From positions 5,337,001-5,401,000 of the forward strand of contig NC_092677.1 of the NCBI RefSeq assembly GCF_964355755.1: DNA of 64,000 bases. Direction: 5' to 3'. Under the pieces are notes generated by a model. It saw only the letters and a program-made list of their open reading frames with translations, was not told the origin of the DNA and made no database searches. Made by a program: the position numbers and the translations under genes. Positions 36,812-47,306 of the stretch are shown here, one piece after another; position 1 is the first letter of the stretch; every line of letters starts with the position of its first letter. Source of the DNA: Antedon mediterranea. Its lineage: Eukaryota > Echinodermata > Crinoidea > Comatulida > Antedonidae.

Positions 36812-39800
36812 GTAATACTGTATATCTATACATTAAATCATCCTTGAAACATTTTATTTATTCAGGATTAAAGGGGGTAAACAAAACAATTGAAGAAGGG
36901 CTTGTCATTTCATGGGTAGGTGCTGATACTGTACTCCCAAATTGCCTGGGAAATGCTTTACTTCAATACACTACTAAAAAATGATCCGAATTATGAAATT
37001 AAAGGCACAGTACCAAAGTCAAAATTTACCATGTCCATTTCAGCCTCCAGAAATAAACTTTCAAGTTTTTTTTATGTTTAAAAAAAAGAATGATGTTTTA
37101 ATACAAATGTTCTGAATTTTTCTATCTTGTTTTGTTTTTATAGATGTTGTCGAAATGAAGATTGTCAGTGTTTCTACTTATGAGGGAAGAAATGCTGCTC
37201 AATTGTTTTTAGACCTAGAATGGTTTGATAATGCTGCTAAAATATCCAGTACAGAGTGGTATAAGCAAGTTGAAGGTAAAGATATCCCACTTATGGAAAT
37301 GCAGTCACATAAGAAACGCTATAAATTTGGATATGTTACTAAAAACAAAGGATATCTTAACATTAAAAAGGTGAATTGTAAAGATTCAGGAATATACACA
37401 TGTAAAGTGCAAGTTAGAAGAAGAGAGAAACCATATACATGTTCTGGAGAGTTAACAGTTGAAGGTAATAAATCTATACGTATCTTTGAAACTTTTTCAA
37501 TTCAGTTGCAACACATTTGCTTTAATTGATTTGTCTAATATATCCAAGTTTCTTAAAACTAGATTAAACAATTTTTATAATGCATGGTAGACAATCTTTT
37601 AAAGAAAATTAATGAAAAATCTCATAAAAATATTATTTAAGTAAAGTACTCAAGAGAACATTTTATTGGTGATTTTAAAATAAAACTAGAGGGTACTCCG
37701 AGAGTACAAACCTCCGCCTACTGTAAAATTCCTCTACATAAAATGCCCCCTGAATATTTTTTTTTAACATTTTTTTTTATTAGTTCTAAGTGTAAATATG
37801 TTAACTGCACACTACAAAGTTGTGGATGACAGTGTGGTGAAATGGTTATGTATCCAGCCTCTCACAGTTGAGGTCGCTGGTTCCAGCCCCACTGATGGTT
37901 TTTTTTTTTTTAATTATTTTTTTATTTATTTTTTTTTTGGTGGACCTTGATCTTTGACCCTGACCCTTCAAAATGTAACCACAATTATATGATGTGTCAT
38001 TGATCATTGTGGCTAAGTTTGGTGAGAATCGGATCAAAACTGTGGTCTCTAGACAGTAAAATAGTTTTTTGTTAGTTGTGACCTTGACCTATGACCTTTC
38101 CCCCTCAAATTCGAACTCGTCCGAGCTTTTTGGGCATAGATCATTGTGTCCAAATTTGGTTAGAATCGGATAAAAACTGTGGCCTCCAGGCTGTTCACAG
38201 ACACACACACAAACACACAAACACACACACAAACACACACACAAACATACAGGGGTGAAAACATAACCTCCTTGGCGGAGGTAATAACATGAAATCTTAC
38301 TATATAGGATGATGAATATTAAGAGCCATTGTCTGTAAGGATCAAAGAAATATCAAAAAGAGTGGCAGACTCAAAAAAGTGGATTTCTTTCAAATTTTGC
38401 ACATGGCTATATATGTGTTGAGAGAAATCAAATATGAAGTATTTTTTATTTCACACGTATATTTCTATGGCAACAGCCAAATTTGTGTTTTTGACAAATT
38501 TTGTCCTTTTTTAAGGTTTTTTAAAATGGATATTGGTACTACTTTGATGAACGATATTTTTGTTTTGTTCATTTAATTGTGTACCTGTTTCATATTTTTT
38601 TATTTTTTTGGATTTCATACTTTGGGAGATACCATTTATTTAAAAAGGGGTGTTTTTCACTTTTTTTAAATTGTTCAATGCAACTAAACTTTACTTCACC
38701 ATAATGCCCAAAGTGGTGTATTTTTTTAGCTGATTTATTACAAATTTGGTAGGTAGTTCTAATGTTTAATAATTGATTTCTAAAATAAAATACTGGGGTA
38801 ATTCTAAAATCTACAAGCAGTGTTGCGAGAAACATAGGCATTTTTATAAGAAAAAAAACATGGTATATTAGTAAAAACTTTTTATTTTCTTTGATTATTT
38901 GATTTGAAATTCATTGGTCAGAAAAATCCTCAATGTTTTATATAGTTCTAGTTGTGTTGTGAGAAAAAAAAAATTTTAATTATAGATTCTGTAATTCCCA
39001 GTTTTAATGTCATTTTATAGGTTATCCTCTGGAAATTTGAATAAATTATCAGATCGTTGTGAATTTTAATCTTTGCAACAGATTACTCCTCTCTTATTTT
39101 GAAGCTCCTCTTTCATTTGTTTACTTCTTTTATTTGCTAACCTAAGCAGATCCCACATGCCCATCCACCACCACTTTCGACTACCCCCCCCCCCCCCCCC
39201 CCCCGACAATAACCACAAAAAGATAAACTGCAACACTTTGGTCGATCATCCACTATCCACGATCAAATGCATGCATTCAAGCACCACCCACACTGCCGCT
39301 ACCATCGCCCCAATGAATAGACGGATTCAAACTCCTCCATCCCACCCCTTCCCCCTTTCTCCAAGCCCCCACCCACCCCAATTTAAAAATTGCAATGCAA
39401 AAGATAGGACATAAAGTTAAGTTTTTAGACCCTCGCCTTCAACACTCTAACTATTTCAAAGTCCTGGATCCACCACTTTCTCCTCCCCAAAATAGAACCA
39501 ATCAAAAGTCAATGATATACTCAGGTATGTTAATGCTGGGTCATTCTTCAGTAAGTGTCTAATTTCAGGTTTATAAAAAATCGATTTTAAAATTTGCATT
39601 TTTTAAATTTTAAAAGTTTATTCAGATAAATGAACATGTGTATTACATGGCAAGCGTATGTTTGGCGCAATCTTATTATATATTATATATTTCGTATTTT
39701 ATTCGTATTTATAAATACATGGTTCTATATTACTGTCATTTCCGTCACCTTTATGGAATATACAAAGATAGAAAAAATAACGGTTTAGGAATTATAAAAT

Positions 39801-42800
39801 TATTTCCATTCCATTATTAATTCTTTGATACTATATATTATTTTTGTCTCTATTCATCAAAAAATGATTGTTTTAACATTTATTAGTATGATGTTATACG
39901 TTCAAAACCATTTACTATTCCAAAAAATAATAATTTTCAGAAAATAGTATGACTGTCACTGATGTTTTACAAAATTCTGTTGAACTAATATTACTATCCA
40001 TTGACATAGTAGAAGAATATTGTTTATATTTCAATATACCACATAATTGCGTTCATTACTTAAATATTTTAGGATTTAAAAGGATAAAATATCCATGTGA
40101 CGGAGATGAAACCGTGACGGATATGACGAACTTTAAAAATCATGTGACGGAGATGACTTTAAAATATGATTTGATTATGTTTATTGACCAGAGTCACATA
40201 GATACAATGTAATAACATAATAAAGATATACAAAACAAAATGTACAACAAAAAAAGGCCCTGGCAAAAGCAAAAAGTCATATCCGTCACGGGCCGTCATC
40301 TCCGTCACAACGAAACATTGGGAAATGTGACGGAGCTGACCGTGACGGAGATGATGTATTTAGCATTGGACAGCCTAGGATCACATCGTAGGCATGTCTG
40401 ACAGCGGAGACGGATTGCATACTTCTAGATACCATGAATAACTTGTACTTCCAGTTGAAAAAAAAACAGAAATTATAATTATTTAATGAGTTCTATACTG
40501 TTCGGATATGACATTCAATAAAGGTACGCAACTGTAATTTTTCTAAAACCTCGTTTTATTAGCTTTTTTCCTCTTTTATTGAAAATGATGTGCGGCTAGT
40601 TTTATTTCAATATCTTCGCATGTTTACAACGCACAGTCAATTTCTTTCCCCGCCGTTCATTAAACTGTAGACGGCACATTTAAATTATGTGACGGAAATG
40701 ACACAAAACTGCGGGACAAGCTTTTTCCAAACAAAAACTTTAAAGTTTGAGATTTAATGTATGTAGAGATGTATTTCGAAGAATATAATCGCATGAAATC
40801 ATGATTAACTAACTTTTTACAATATTTTCGATAACAAAAGTCCTGTTATCAAATATATACGGCGATCATAAAATTGAAGATGTACGATCGGGACATAGGA
40901 TTTTAGGGGGTTGCCTGAAAAATTTTTATAAAAATTAACAATATCAATGTTATTATCTTTGTTTTATGTAATTAATTATATTTACAATAATGTTGATTAT
41001 GATTTAAGTCAAGAATTTTTATTTTTTAATGATGAATTTTCAGTCTCTATCCCACCAAAGTATCGGGACACGATTTTAGACACTTACTGAAGAATGACCC
41101 TGCTACTTAACAAATATTGAAGCCCTGATGTGAAATTTCATTTCATTTAAAGATGTACAGTATTGTCCCTTTGACTAATTCCCAACAAATTTTTTGTTAA
41201 ATTTCGAAAAAAAGTGGGTCATTTTGAAGTATCATAATAGTTATTAACTTTCATCAAAAATCAGTCGAAAAAAAAAATAATTTAACCGAAATACAGATGT
41301 TTTTTTGTTCAAAAAATAACTTTGACTTCCAGTCAAAGTTTTCAATCAAAACATATCTCATAATGCAACGCGCTTGTTTGGCTACTCTGTATGCATAATC
41401 ATAAAACTTCCTCGCGATCTGTGTGAAAACACCTTCTCAACCGTGACGAGTTGTAAACAATCCTAATTAGCATCATGCATAATGCATACTCATGGTTTGA
41501 AATCTTTGTTTACTTTCGCTTGTGACGATTTCCCAGACGAAATGTAATCAAATTAATTTACCTGTTAATTATGTAAACTTGTTGTTTTTGGCTCGAATTT
41601 TCGACTTAAAGTGAATAACTTTAATATTACTTTGATATGGCCAATTGAAATTTAGAATATCTTTTTTTTTCATTTTTTGTGTTTCAAGGGACAATACATC
41701 TTTAAGGTCAGCATGTAAATATCACACTTTTTTTTATTAAATATTTGTTGTAAATTCTATATTTTTTTTACTGTGATGGTTGGATTCAGTATTAATTATT
41801 AATTAATAATTATCTGATAATTATTTAATTTCCCTTAGTTATGCATAGCAACAGTTACTATGGTAACTAAAATTGAAATATTCTTTAGATTTTGCATATT
41901 TATCTTATACAAATTTAAATTTGTAGATTATTAGCAGGCATGCCTTATTTGCATTTTCAAATTACCGTTTCACAAGGTCATACTCGTAAGCACTTTCTTC
42001 TGTGATTATTTTTATTCATGAAAACCCCATATTTTATTTACAGCGGGCACTTCCCCCGTAAGCGGCCACCTCCCTTAACGGACGCACTTTGAAAAGCCTG
42101 TTTGTTCTTCCTATCTAATTAGTGCATTTGATGCTTACCGTAAGCAGCTGAGGGCACCTTTTTATACTAAAAATGAGATTTTTTGTAAGCGGCCAATCGA
42201 AAAATGGGATACTTATTGCATGGACCTATGAATTAGAAGTCCATGTTTATTGTATTTCTTTATATATTAGCTTTATTTTGAAGAGGTTTTAAAAACATTA
42301 CTGTGAAGAGATGAGAAAACTACACAGATTTTCATATGATAAAAGCTTTTAAAATGTGTCTGAAAATGCTAAAAAATACTAAACCACCTGATCATAAATA
42401 ATAATAGGCCTACAATTAGCTGGAAAATTGAGAGGCTCGTTTCATTAAGAATATCGTATATAGCCATAATACATGATTTTGGCCCTTTATCGGCAGAACC
42501 TCCCGTAAGGGGTCACCGCCCGTAAGGCGTCATGAAACCCCATATTAAAAATATTGTACTTGGTTACGTATAGAAACAGTTGCTACAATACACTATAGGT
42601 AAAATGTTGATGTCATTTGACCTCAATATGTAAAATATTTTTTTTTTTCATGAAAACTCCATATTTAATTAAAAAAAAAATATCCTTAGTTACGTAAACA
42701 GGCTTAAGATAACACTAAAGGTCAATGTTTTACCTTTATTCAGATTTGTCAAGGCTTTCTTTCTGAGATTATTAGGATTCAGTATTTAAAGTAAATTTGG

Positions 42801-45800
42801 CAAAAAGTAGAAATGTAAAACTATGTAGAAAACATGTTTTGTATTTATGAAAAACCCCTTATTTTTTTGAAATTTACGCATAGAAACAGTTACTATGGTA
42901 AATGTTGACCTCATTTGACCTCAAAATGAATGAATTTACAGGGTCAAGTTTGTCATTAATAGAATGCAGTAGAAGTAAAATTGAGAAAAATTACAAATGC
43001 AATCAATTATTTGTATTTATAAAAACGCCATTTTTACGTTTAAAAAAAAATTACTTTCCTTAGTTACACATAGAAATGGTTGCTAAGGTAACACTATAGG
43101 TAAAAAATGAAAATTGTTGAGAATTTTTATAAACTATCTTGTAAATTTTGATCAAACATTAATAGTTGTAGTAAAGTGGGGACCTGTCCTGTTTGCGTGT
43201 TTTTTTTTTCCAGGACGAACGTGGGCAGAAATCATGAATAATTCATTACCTTAATTATTTTCTATTATAAAAAATTGCAAGATAGCTGATCTACTCCCTA
43301 AATATACTAAACCTAACCCTCTAAATAATCTCTCTCAATTATAAAAAAAAACATGTTCATAAAGGACCTCGAACCCAGAGCTCCAGTGTAATAGGTTAAA
43401 GCCTTTACCACTAGACTAAACATTTCGGTTGGCAAACGCTGTTTACACTAATTATTTAATCTCTCTGCATGCTTATAAAGCGCCCTCTATAATGTTCTTT
43501 ATTATGTCATAATTATTCATGAATTATTCATGATTTCTGCCCACGTTCGTCCTGGAAAAAAAAATTACGCGTCCCGTTTTGCATTCTGACCTCTTTTGAC
43601 CTCAAATGACCTATTTACAAGGTCAGATTTTTTGGGAGGTCTTTCTGTATCTCTTTACACAAAATAGATTAAAAAATTTATAAAAACCATTGACGCAATT
43701 ATTTCAAAGTTTAACAATATTTTCCATCAACTAAATATTTCAATGCAAAATACTGTTTTTCTGGCAATTAATTGAAATAAACCTGGCAACACATTCTCCT
43801 ATTTTATCTAAACTATTCGTATGACTCTAGAGTAGCATTATGACATTTGATTAGCCATATTTAAATTGTGTTTCATGTGTTTTGTTTGTTGATATTTTGT
43901 TTGTATTTTTTTGTATTTTTCGTATTTTCCTGGCAACACAAAACATATGTACGAAATTTACCCCAGTGTTTTTTTCGTGATTATTGTTGACAAACCTATT
44001 GACTATCAAATTAAAAAACCTCTTTGATTTAAAAACACCACTTTGGAAGTTATAAGTACGTTTATGAGGTATACTTTTATAAAAAAAAATATTTTTTAAA
44101 AACACCCCTTTTTAAAATAGTGGTATCAACCAATACATGTTGTTTACACTGCTATAATCTGTGAAAAATGGCAAAAACATCAAAATTTGGATAATTGACC
44201 GTTGTCATGGCAACGGATGCTAAAAATTAAAATGAATGTTGTAGATATGCTTGTTATTGAAATGTCTATTCATGGTAAAAATTTGAGAGAAATCCATTTT
44301 TTTACATCTGCCACCAAATCTTTGATTTTTACAGACAATGGCTCTTAATGTCTCTGTTTTTTTATAGCTCCTATTGAAATGAAGATTGATAATGTTACCA
44401 CCAATGCAGGGAATGATGTTCAATTTACATTGGAAATAAGATTTCTTGATAATTCTGCTGAAATATCCAATATCCAGTGGTATAAATGTGTTGAAAATAA
44501 ACCAGATATTCCACTAAGGCATCGAGGATCACGGTATCATTGTGAGTCTACGAATAAATACATGAAGTATCTTACAATCACAAACGTTAATTCTAGAGAT
44601 GCAGGAGAATACGTATGTGAAGTGCAAGTTAAAGGAGTACAGCAAAAATATGAGTGTTCTGGAAAGTTGACAGTTACAGGTAATATATCTATACATAAGC
44701 CATTGTAAGGACGTCTTGTCATTTTCGGTGAAAAGAGGATGGATATTGTTACTACTACTGTCAATATAGGGAATGGGTAGTTGTCCTAGGTGGTAGTTGT
44801 CCTGGAGGTAGTTGTCCTAAGGGGTAGTTGTCCTAGAGGAGTATTTGTTTTAAGAGGTAGTTGTTTTAAGGGGTTCTTGTCCAAGGACCTAGGAGGAGCT
44901 AATTGTCCTAGTGGGTAGTTGTCCTAGAGAGGTAGTTGTCCTAGCGGGTAAATTCAGAATGTAAACTATTTTTCTAAAAAATTATTTAAACAAAACACAA
45001 AGTACACATTTTGTCATATTTTATTCTTTATGATAATATGGAATGTCTGTTCTGTGTAATATTATACAGATATTACCTGCTTAGAAGTAAAATATAAGAT
45101 TCTACATCCCGAGGGAATGGTATTTTTCCCGAAGCGCTAGTTGAGGGAAATATAATCCTTGAGCATAATATCTTTCCAGAGTGAATGTAAAATAAAAGGC
45201 AATATCTATTACATTATTTAGCCAACAAGTAGAATATCTACTGGGTTGGGTAGCTAGGCCTCCTTTATGTAATAAGCCTGCCTAGTTAGGCGTTGCATTC
45301 ACCTTACCTTGCGAACAATAATATACAGATAAGTACTAATTAATGATTCCTTGGCAATAAAATATTCACTTAGGTCTACGTCTTATCCATCAATAATCCA
45401 TTAATAATAATAGTATTATTATCAGGTAGGCTGAATAAATAATTCTTCTTCGAGCCGGACCACCGGATATTCAGCGCGACGCGTGTACCAGGTTACTACC
45501 GTGAGTATTGACGAATCACAAACAGTCTGTCGTCACATCTGTAGAGGGTGAATAACAAATGAGGACGCTATGTATGCATAGTTTAAATAGTTTAGTTGAT
45601 TAATTACTTCAAGCAAGTTACGTGGTACAGCAGGTAAAACATTGTATTGTGATGATGTGGACTACTTGACGAGTTCGAGTCTCAGTAGATGACTTTTGTT
45701 TATTTATCGCCCAACGCGAGTGTTGCCACACGAAAATTACACAGTCAATATCATCGTACTTGAGAATTTACTGAATTTATATGTTTAATGATAGGGACAC

Positions 45801-47306
45801 AATGATCACAAGAAAATTACTCGGTCAATATCATCGTACTCGAGGAAATATACGATGTACGATCCTCGCAGCAGTAGTCATGGGATGCAGTTTCAACCAA
45901 TCACGTTCACGTATTTACATAGGCTATTTAATATATATGCATACAGTATTTATAATCTGTAATTTATTTACTAACAAATTGTGATGTCAAATACTGTATT
46001 AAGGCAGATGAAAATGTTTTATTGAATGAAATTTTATCCTGACGATTTTTTTTTAGGTCTCATCAGAATGGATATTCCTGATGTTATTACCAATGAGGGT
46101 GTGAATTATGTTAAAGTAATGTTATTTTTAACATGGCGTGATGATTCTGCTATAATATCCAATATCAAATGGTATAAGCAAGATAAAGATGGAGCAAAGA
46201 AGCTGCTGACATCATTGCAGTCACCTGATCCAACCTCACGCTATCAATGTGAATATTTGGATTCAAAGTACAATGTGTGTTTTGAGGTCAAAAATGTTGT
46301 CTCTGAAGATGAAGGAGAATACATATGTGAAGTGCAAGTTGAAGGAATACAGAAAGCATACAGTTGTTCTGTAAGATTAACAGTTGAAGGTAATATAAAA
46401 TTAACTAGAAAGCAACTCCGAGAGTGCATACTGTACCTCCGCCTACTGTAAAGTTCTCCTACATAAGATTTCTCTGGGAAAATATATATATATTTGTGTG
46501 TGTCTTATGGTGTTTGTGATTTAGGCTAATTTCATTACAAGCATATGCGAGTTTGGTGTAATGGTTATGTAACAAGCCTTTTAATTAACAATAGCTTCCG
46601 TTGACTAACAATAGAACAGCAACGCGAAAATAAAACAAGGGAATTTGAAAAGAAATAGGTTTTTTAAACTACTCGCATCAAAAAACCTGTACATTAAATC
46701 AAATTATCTATTATCTGTACATTCATTTTGGTAAAGATCTTAATTACTTTTTGAGTAATCCTGCTAACAAACACACGCGACCGATTACATATACCTCCTT
46801 GGCGGAGGTAAATAAGTTCAAGAAGATGTAAATGTTGTGATTTGTAGTGAGCAATGTAAATAAAGGAAAAATGCATAATTATAAAGCCACTTTACCTATG
46901 TTTTTTTCCGATCTAATTTAAGGTCACAAACTACATAAATACCAGTACTATTATGGACCTATTATATTGCGATAATTTTGTTTGTCATTTAAAAATGTGA
47001 AGAACAAGTTGATTTTAATAATTAAAGCGGCCCCCCTATAAATACCAGAATGCATCTCGCGCTGATTAATATTTTCATATTGCTTATGTGACGCACTGAC
47101 TTTCAACTTTTCTAAATTGATAATTGATTTCTTTTTATTTTAGAAAATTTCTTTTGTTTATTGAAAAACATTCTCAGCAATCTCTAGAAAATTATACTTT
47201 GAAATTATTTTTATTGTTAGCTCAAGAGTCTGAATTGGATCAAATGACACCAAGTGGTCAAGCAGCAGCAGCAGGAGGTACTACTGAAAGAGAATCTGAA
47301 AAGTAA
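36498..47306 (+). CDS. Non-canonical Ig-domain array 2 (T4-T7) with terminal exon
   Basis: Exons 36498-36811 (T4, damaged), 37144-37464 (T5), 44368-44679 (T6), 46057-46389 (T7) and 47221-47306 (stop TAA), all phase 1 at both borders. The last exon encodes a short polar, Ala-rich end (SGQAAAAGGTTERES) without a membrane segment, so as read the product would be secreted or intracellular. The possible alternative exon 47818-47868 is Ser/Thr-rich (ITSEPSSQATS). The 6.9-kb intron between T5 and T6 is filled by a transposon. No signal peptide exon was found upstream of T4 other than that of gene E, 6.7 kb away on the same strand. Confidence 0.6.
37144..37464 (+). CDS. Non-canonical Ig exon T5
   Basis: 107 codons, phase 1-1. 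DVVEMKI start, AQLFLDLEW (no strand-B Cys), TEWYKQVEG, YKFGYV (Phe replaces the middle Cys), YLNIKKVNCKDSG (Cys in the E-F turn), IYTCKV, YTCSG. The swap of middle Cys for an E-F-turn Cys is the same as in T1. Confidence 0.75.
37683..38284 (+). repeat. CTCCGCC/GGCGGAG SINE family, fullest copy
   Basis: The left end is ACTCCGAGAGTACAAACC then TCCGCCTACTG; the right end is ACCTCCTTGGCGGAGGTAA, so CCTCCGCC and GGCGGAGG form a short inverted pair. Between them lie a tRNA-like block (about 37829-37895: GTGGTGAAATGGTTATG and TGGTTCCAGCCCC), two diverged copies of an 'AATCGGATCAAAACTGTGG' section and a CA-rich run. Confidence 0.7.
38199..38262. repeat. CA/CAAA microsatellite
   Basis: Runs of ACACACACAAAC units near the right end of the SINE-like element. 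Confidence 0.85.
39185..39204. repeat. Poly-C run
   Basis: About twenty consecutive C on the plus strand, in a CCA/CCC-rich stretch of the 6-kb element. A similar poly-G run lies at about 90-100. Confidence 0.9.
39538..41100. mobile_element. 1.56-kb non-autonomous inverted-repeat element with GTGACGGAGATGAC motifs
   Basis: The ends are about 25-base inverted repeats, GGGTCATTCTTCAGTAAG inward from 39538 and its reverse complement ending at 41100, flanked by TGCT on both sides (39534-39537, 41101-41104), a 4-base duplication. Inside, GTGACGGA(G/A)ATGAC-like motifs occur about nine times in both orientations between 39735 and 40700. A short open frame at 39949-40212 translates these as VTDMT/VTEMT and is probably not a gene. 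Four-base duplications are known for superfamilies such as Chapaev and Sola; assignment is open. Confidence 0.75.
41151..41701. mobile_element. MITE with AGATGTATTGTCCC ends and TTAA site, copy 1
   Basis: The left end is AGATGTACAGTATTGTCCC, the right end the inverse of AGATGTATTGTCCCTT, each flanked by TTAA (41147-41150, 41702-41705). There is no coding capacity. It is nested in the 6-kb element. A second copy lies at 51643-51964. Confidence 0.75.
41832..43640. repeat. Diverged tandem array, unit about 170-200 bases
   Basis: The same blocks recur in order: CATGAAAACCCCATATTT (about 42017, 42530, 42648, 42848, 43017), TTAGTTACGTATAGAAACAG with GTTGCTATGGTAACACT (about 41837, 42560, 42690, 42873, 43070) and TTTGACCTCAAAATG (about 42620, 42910, 43590). 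Spacing is irregular and copies are degenerate. It is part of the 6-kb element. Confidence 0.65.
43210..43555 (-). mobile_element. Small inverted-repeat element enclosing a tRNA-like sequence
   Basis: 37-base perfect inverted ends, 43210-43246 and 43519-43555 (CCAGGACGAACGTGGGCAG inward), extended outward by a T run and A run. The middle, read on the minus strand (about 43363-43430), has an A-box-like TAGTCTAGTGGTAAAGGC and a B-box-like GGGTTCGAGGTCC. A SINE-type promoter therefore sits inside a foldback element. Confidence 0.75.
44368..44679 (+). CDS. Non-canonical Ig exon T6
   Basis: 104 codons, phase 1-1. APIEMKI start, VQFTLEIRF (no strand-B Cys), IQWYKCVEN (an extra Cys after the Trp), RYHCES (middle Cys), RDAGEYVCEV, KYECSG. 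Its acceptor lies 20 bases beyond the end of the 6-kb element, so the polypyrimidine tract is just outside the insertion. Confidence 0.75.
44775..44950. repeat. Minisatellite, unit GGTAGTTGTCCTAG
   Basis: About nine imperfect copies of (A/G)GGTAGTTGTCCTAG with units of 15-22 bases, directly after T6 in the intron. Confidence 0.85.
45060..45365. repeat. Inverted-repeat element, copy 2 (inverse of 35488-35775)
   Basis: Contains AAGATTCTACATCCC...GGGAATGGTATTTTTCCC, then TTAGGCGTTGCATTCACC with TTACCTTGCGAA and AATTAATGATTCCTTGGC, the reverse complement of the start of copy 1. Confidence 0.55.
45612..45695 (+). repeat. Possible tRNA-like SINE head
   Basis: TACGTGGTACAGCAGGTAAA followed about 40 bases later by GAGTTCGAGTCTC resembles A and B boxes. 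The fold is poor and no boundaries were found. Confidence 0.35.
46057..46389 (+). CDS. Non-canonical Ig exon T7
   Basis: 111 codons, phase 1-1. GLIRMDI start, VKVMLFLTW (no strand-B Cys), IKWYKQDKDG, SRYQCEY (middle Cys), NVCFEVKNV (extra Cys in strand E), DEGEYICEV, AYSCSV. Donor GAAG|GTAATA. The intron that follows contains a copy of the GGCGGAG SINE family. Confidence 0.75.
46402..46812 (+). repeat. CTCCGCC/GGCGGAG SINE family, copy 3
   Basis: The left end ACTCCGAGAGTGCATACTG is followed by CTCCGCCTACTGTAAAG; the right end is ACCTCCTTGGCGGAGGTAA. A tRNA-like GTTTGGTGTAATGGTTATG lies in the middle, as at 37829. It is internally shorter than the 37.7-kb copy. Confidence 0.7.

Larger units (their letters stand above)
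38323..44344. mobile_element. 6-kb DNA element with long diverged terminal inverted repeats and TTAA target site
   Basis: It begins GAGCCATTGTCTGTAA and ends with the reverse complement, with TTAA directly outside each end (38319-38322, 44345-44348). The inverted similarity continues inward for about 500-600 bases in patches: GTGGATTTCT, ATGGCAAC, TTAAAAAGGGGTGTTTTT, CAAAGTGGTGT and ACTGGGGTAA all recur inverted near 43.9-44.3 kb. TTAA sites are used by the Kolobok and piggyBac superfamilies; no transposase was seen, so this copy is non-autonomous. It holds nested elements and fills the T5-T6 intron. Confidence 0.75.

Noticed and set aside
38590-38841. 83-codon minus-strand open frame
   Set aside because: It falls in the terminal inverted repeat of the 6-kb element and its composition is that of AT-rich non-coding DNA.
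39949-40212. Open frame of 87 codons with VTDMT/VTEMT repeats
   Set aside because: It reads through the motif repeats of a TIR element, has no splice or family support, and the same motif occurs in both orientations.
41832-43640. CRISPR-like or other regular array
   Set aside because: Repeat spacing is irregular, units are diverged and 170-200 bases long, and the context is animal DNA inside a transposon.
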